6,904 nt of DNA from an uncultured Clostridia bacterium (GTDB lineage: Bacteria; Bacillota_I; Bacilli_A; RFN20; CAG-288): positions 1-6,904 of the forward strand of contig OMRU01000042.1 in assembly GCA_900313465.1 (NCBI GenBank), written 5' to 3'. A program made the translations under genes and the position numbers. Of this stretch, positions 6,487-6,904 are shown piece by piece. Position 1 is the stretch's first letter. Each line of letters starts with the position of its first letter. The notes beneath the pieces were generated by a model. The model was not told where the DNA came from. It did no database searches and was given only the letters and a program-made list of their open reading frames with translations.

Positions 6487-6904
6487 TACTTACCCTCGAT
6501 TTCAGTTTGTTCCTCGCCTAAGTTGGCTAAGCTCTTGTAGAAGTTGATACGAGCTTCCTTGAGGGATTCAGTAGCAGCGGTGCCACCGACCTTCTCAATT
6601 GCTTCCTTGGCGGACTTAGTGAAAGCCTGAACGGTAACGTTGAGCTTCTTAGTGAGTTCACCGTTGCCTAAGACCTTGACTGGCAAGTTGAGGTTTCTGA
6701 GTAAGCCAGCGAAAACTAAAGCGCTAGCGTTGACAACAGCACCATCAGCGAAGCAAGCTTCAAGATCAGAAAGCTTCACAATAGTATACTCGACTCTGCC
6801 ATAGTTGGTAAAGCCATGTTTTGGAACACGTCTGTATAAAGGTAACTGACCACCTTCGAATCCAGGACGAACACCGCCACCAGAACGAGCATTTTGACCC
6901 TTAG
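6486..6904 (-). CDS. rplO: 50S ribosomal protein uL15, 5' partial, with C-terminal extension
   Basis: uL15 is a 50S assembly protein with a long basic N-terminal arm buried in 23S rRNA. The frame is open to the right edge. The visible part is 138 residues and begins inside the arm at KGQNARSGGGVRPGFEGGQ, so about 35 residues are missing compared with the Bacillus subtilis protein. The GTG at 6777-6779 is internal (Val in YTIVKLSDLE) and is not the start. The core continues with KVLGNGELTKKL, then SAKEAIEKVGGTA, where most homologues end within a few residues. Here about 29 more residues follow (6489-6575): ATESLKEARINFYKSL and then an acidic end, GEEQTEIEGK. The stop overlaps the secY start (TAATG), as expected for the spc operon. 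Confidence 0.96.
   Translation of the reverse strand, partial: KGQNARSGGGVRPGFEGGQLPLYRRVPKHGFTNYGRVEYTIVKLSDLEACFADGAVVNASALVFAGLLRNLNLPVKVLGNGELTKKLNVTVQAFTKSAKEAIEKVGGTAATESLKEARINFYKSLANLGEEQTEIEGK

Noticed and set aside
6486..6779. A 97-codon reading frame beginning with GTG at 6777-6779 as a separate gene
   Set aside because: The frame is open through to the right edge and the upstream residues are the conserved uL15 arm (KGQNARSGGG), so the GTG is an internal Val of rplO.
1083..6904. A novel defence or mobile system within the operon
   Set aside because: Every stretch is accounted for by conserved core genes in standard order with gaps of at most 24 bases; no integrase, transposase, repeats or unknown gene is present.

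Overview
The window carries the 3' part of a bacterial spc/alpha ribosomal-protein operon on the minus strand (bases 6904 down to 1083). At the left edge one accessory gene runs on the plus strand: a Fic-domain protein. The operon order, read in transcription order, is rplO (5' end off the window), secY, adk, map, infA, rpmJ, rpsM, rpsK, rpoA, rplQ. This is the classic Firmicutes arrangement. secY-adk-map-infA-rpmJ together, rpsD absent from the alpha operon, an adenylate kinase with a four-cysteine LID and strong AAAGGAG-type ribosome binding sites all point to a low-GC Gram-positive bacterium (Bacillota). Spot counts give about 40-42% GC. An Erysipelotrichia-like or other gut-associated lineage is possible, but that is a guess from general protein style and not a demonstrated placement.

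Layout: 1-976 holds fic, very probably missing only its first few codons to the left of base 1. 977-1082 is a convergent intergenic region with a tandem 11-bp repeat and one strong hairpin that can terminate transcription from both sides. 1083-6904 is the ribosomal operon, tightly packed, with no internal gap over 25 bases. Three junctions overlap (rplO/secY and adk/map as TAATG, map/infA as ATGA) and secY/adk is separated by only 2 bases, so translational coupling is likely in the upstream half. From rpmJ onward the genes are spaced by 16-24 bases and each has its own good Shine-Dalgarno sequence. rpmJ is only 37 codons and is easy to miss.

Together the operon supplies large- and small-subunit ribosomal proteins (uL15, bL36, uS13, uS11, bL17), initiation factor IF-1, the RNA polymerase alpha subunit, the protein-conducting channel SecY, N-terminal methionine removal (Map) and adenylate balance (Adk). 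This is core growth machinery and not a new system. The points that deserve a second look are small deviations inside these conserved proteins: SecY has cytoplasmic loops and a tail poor in the usual basic residues, bL17 has an N-terminal extension, and uL15 has a C-terminal extension. The synteny break after rplQ, where a Fic gene sits in place of the usual ecfA/ecfT/truA genes, is also worth noting. I found no CRISPR array, tRNA, rRNA, insertion sequence or riboswitch.
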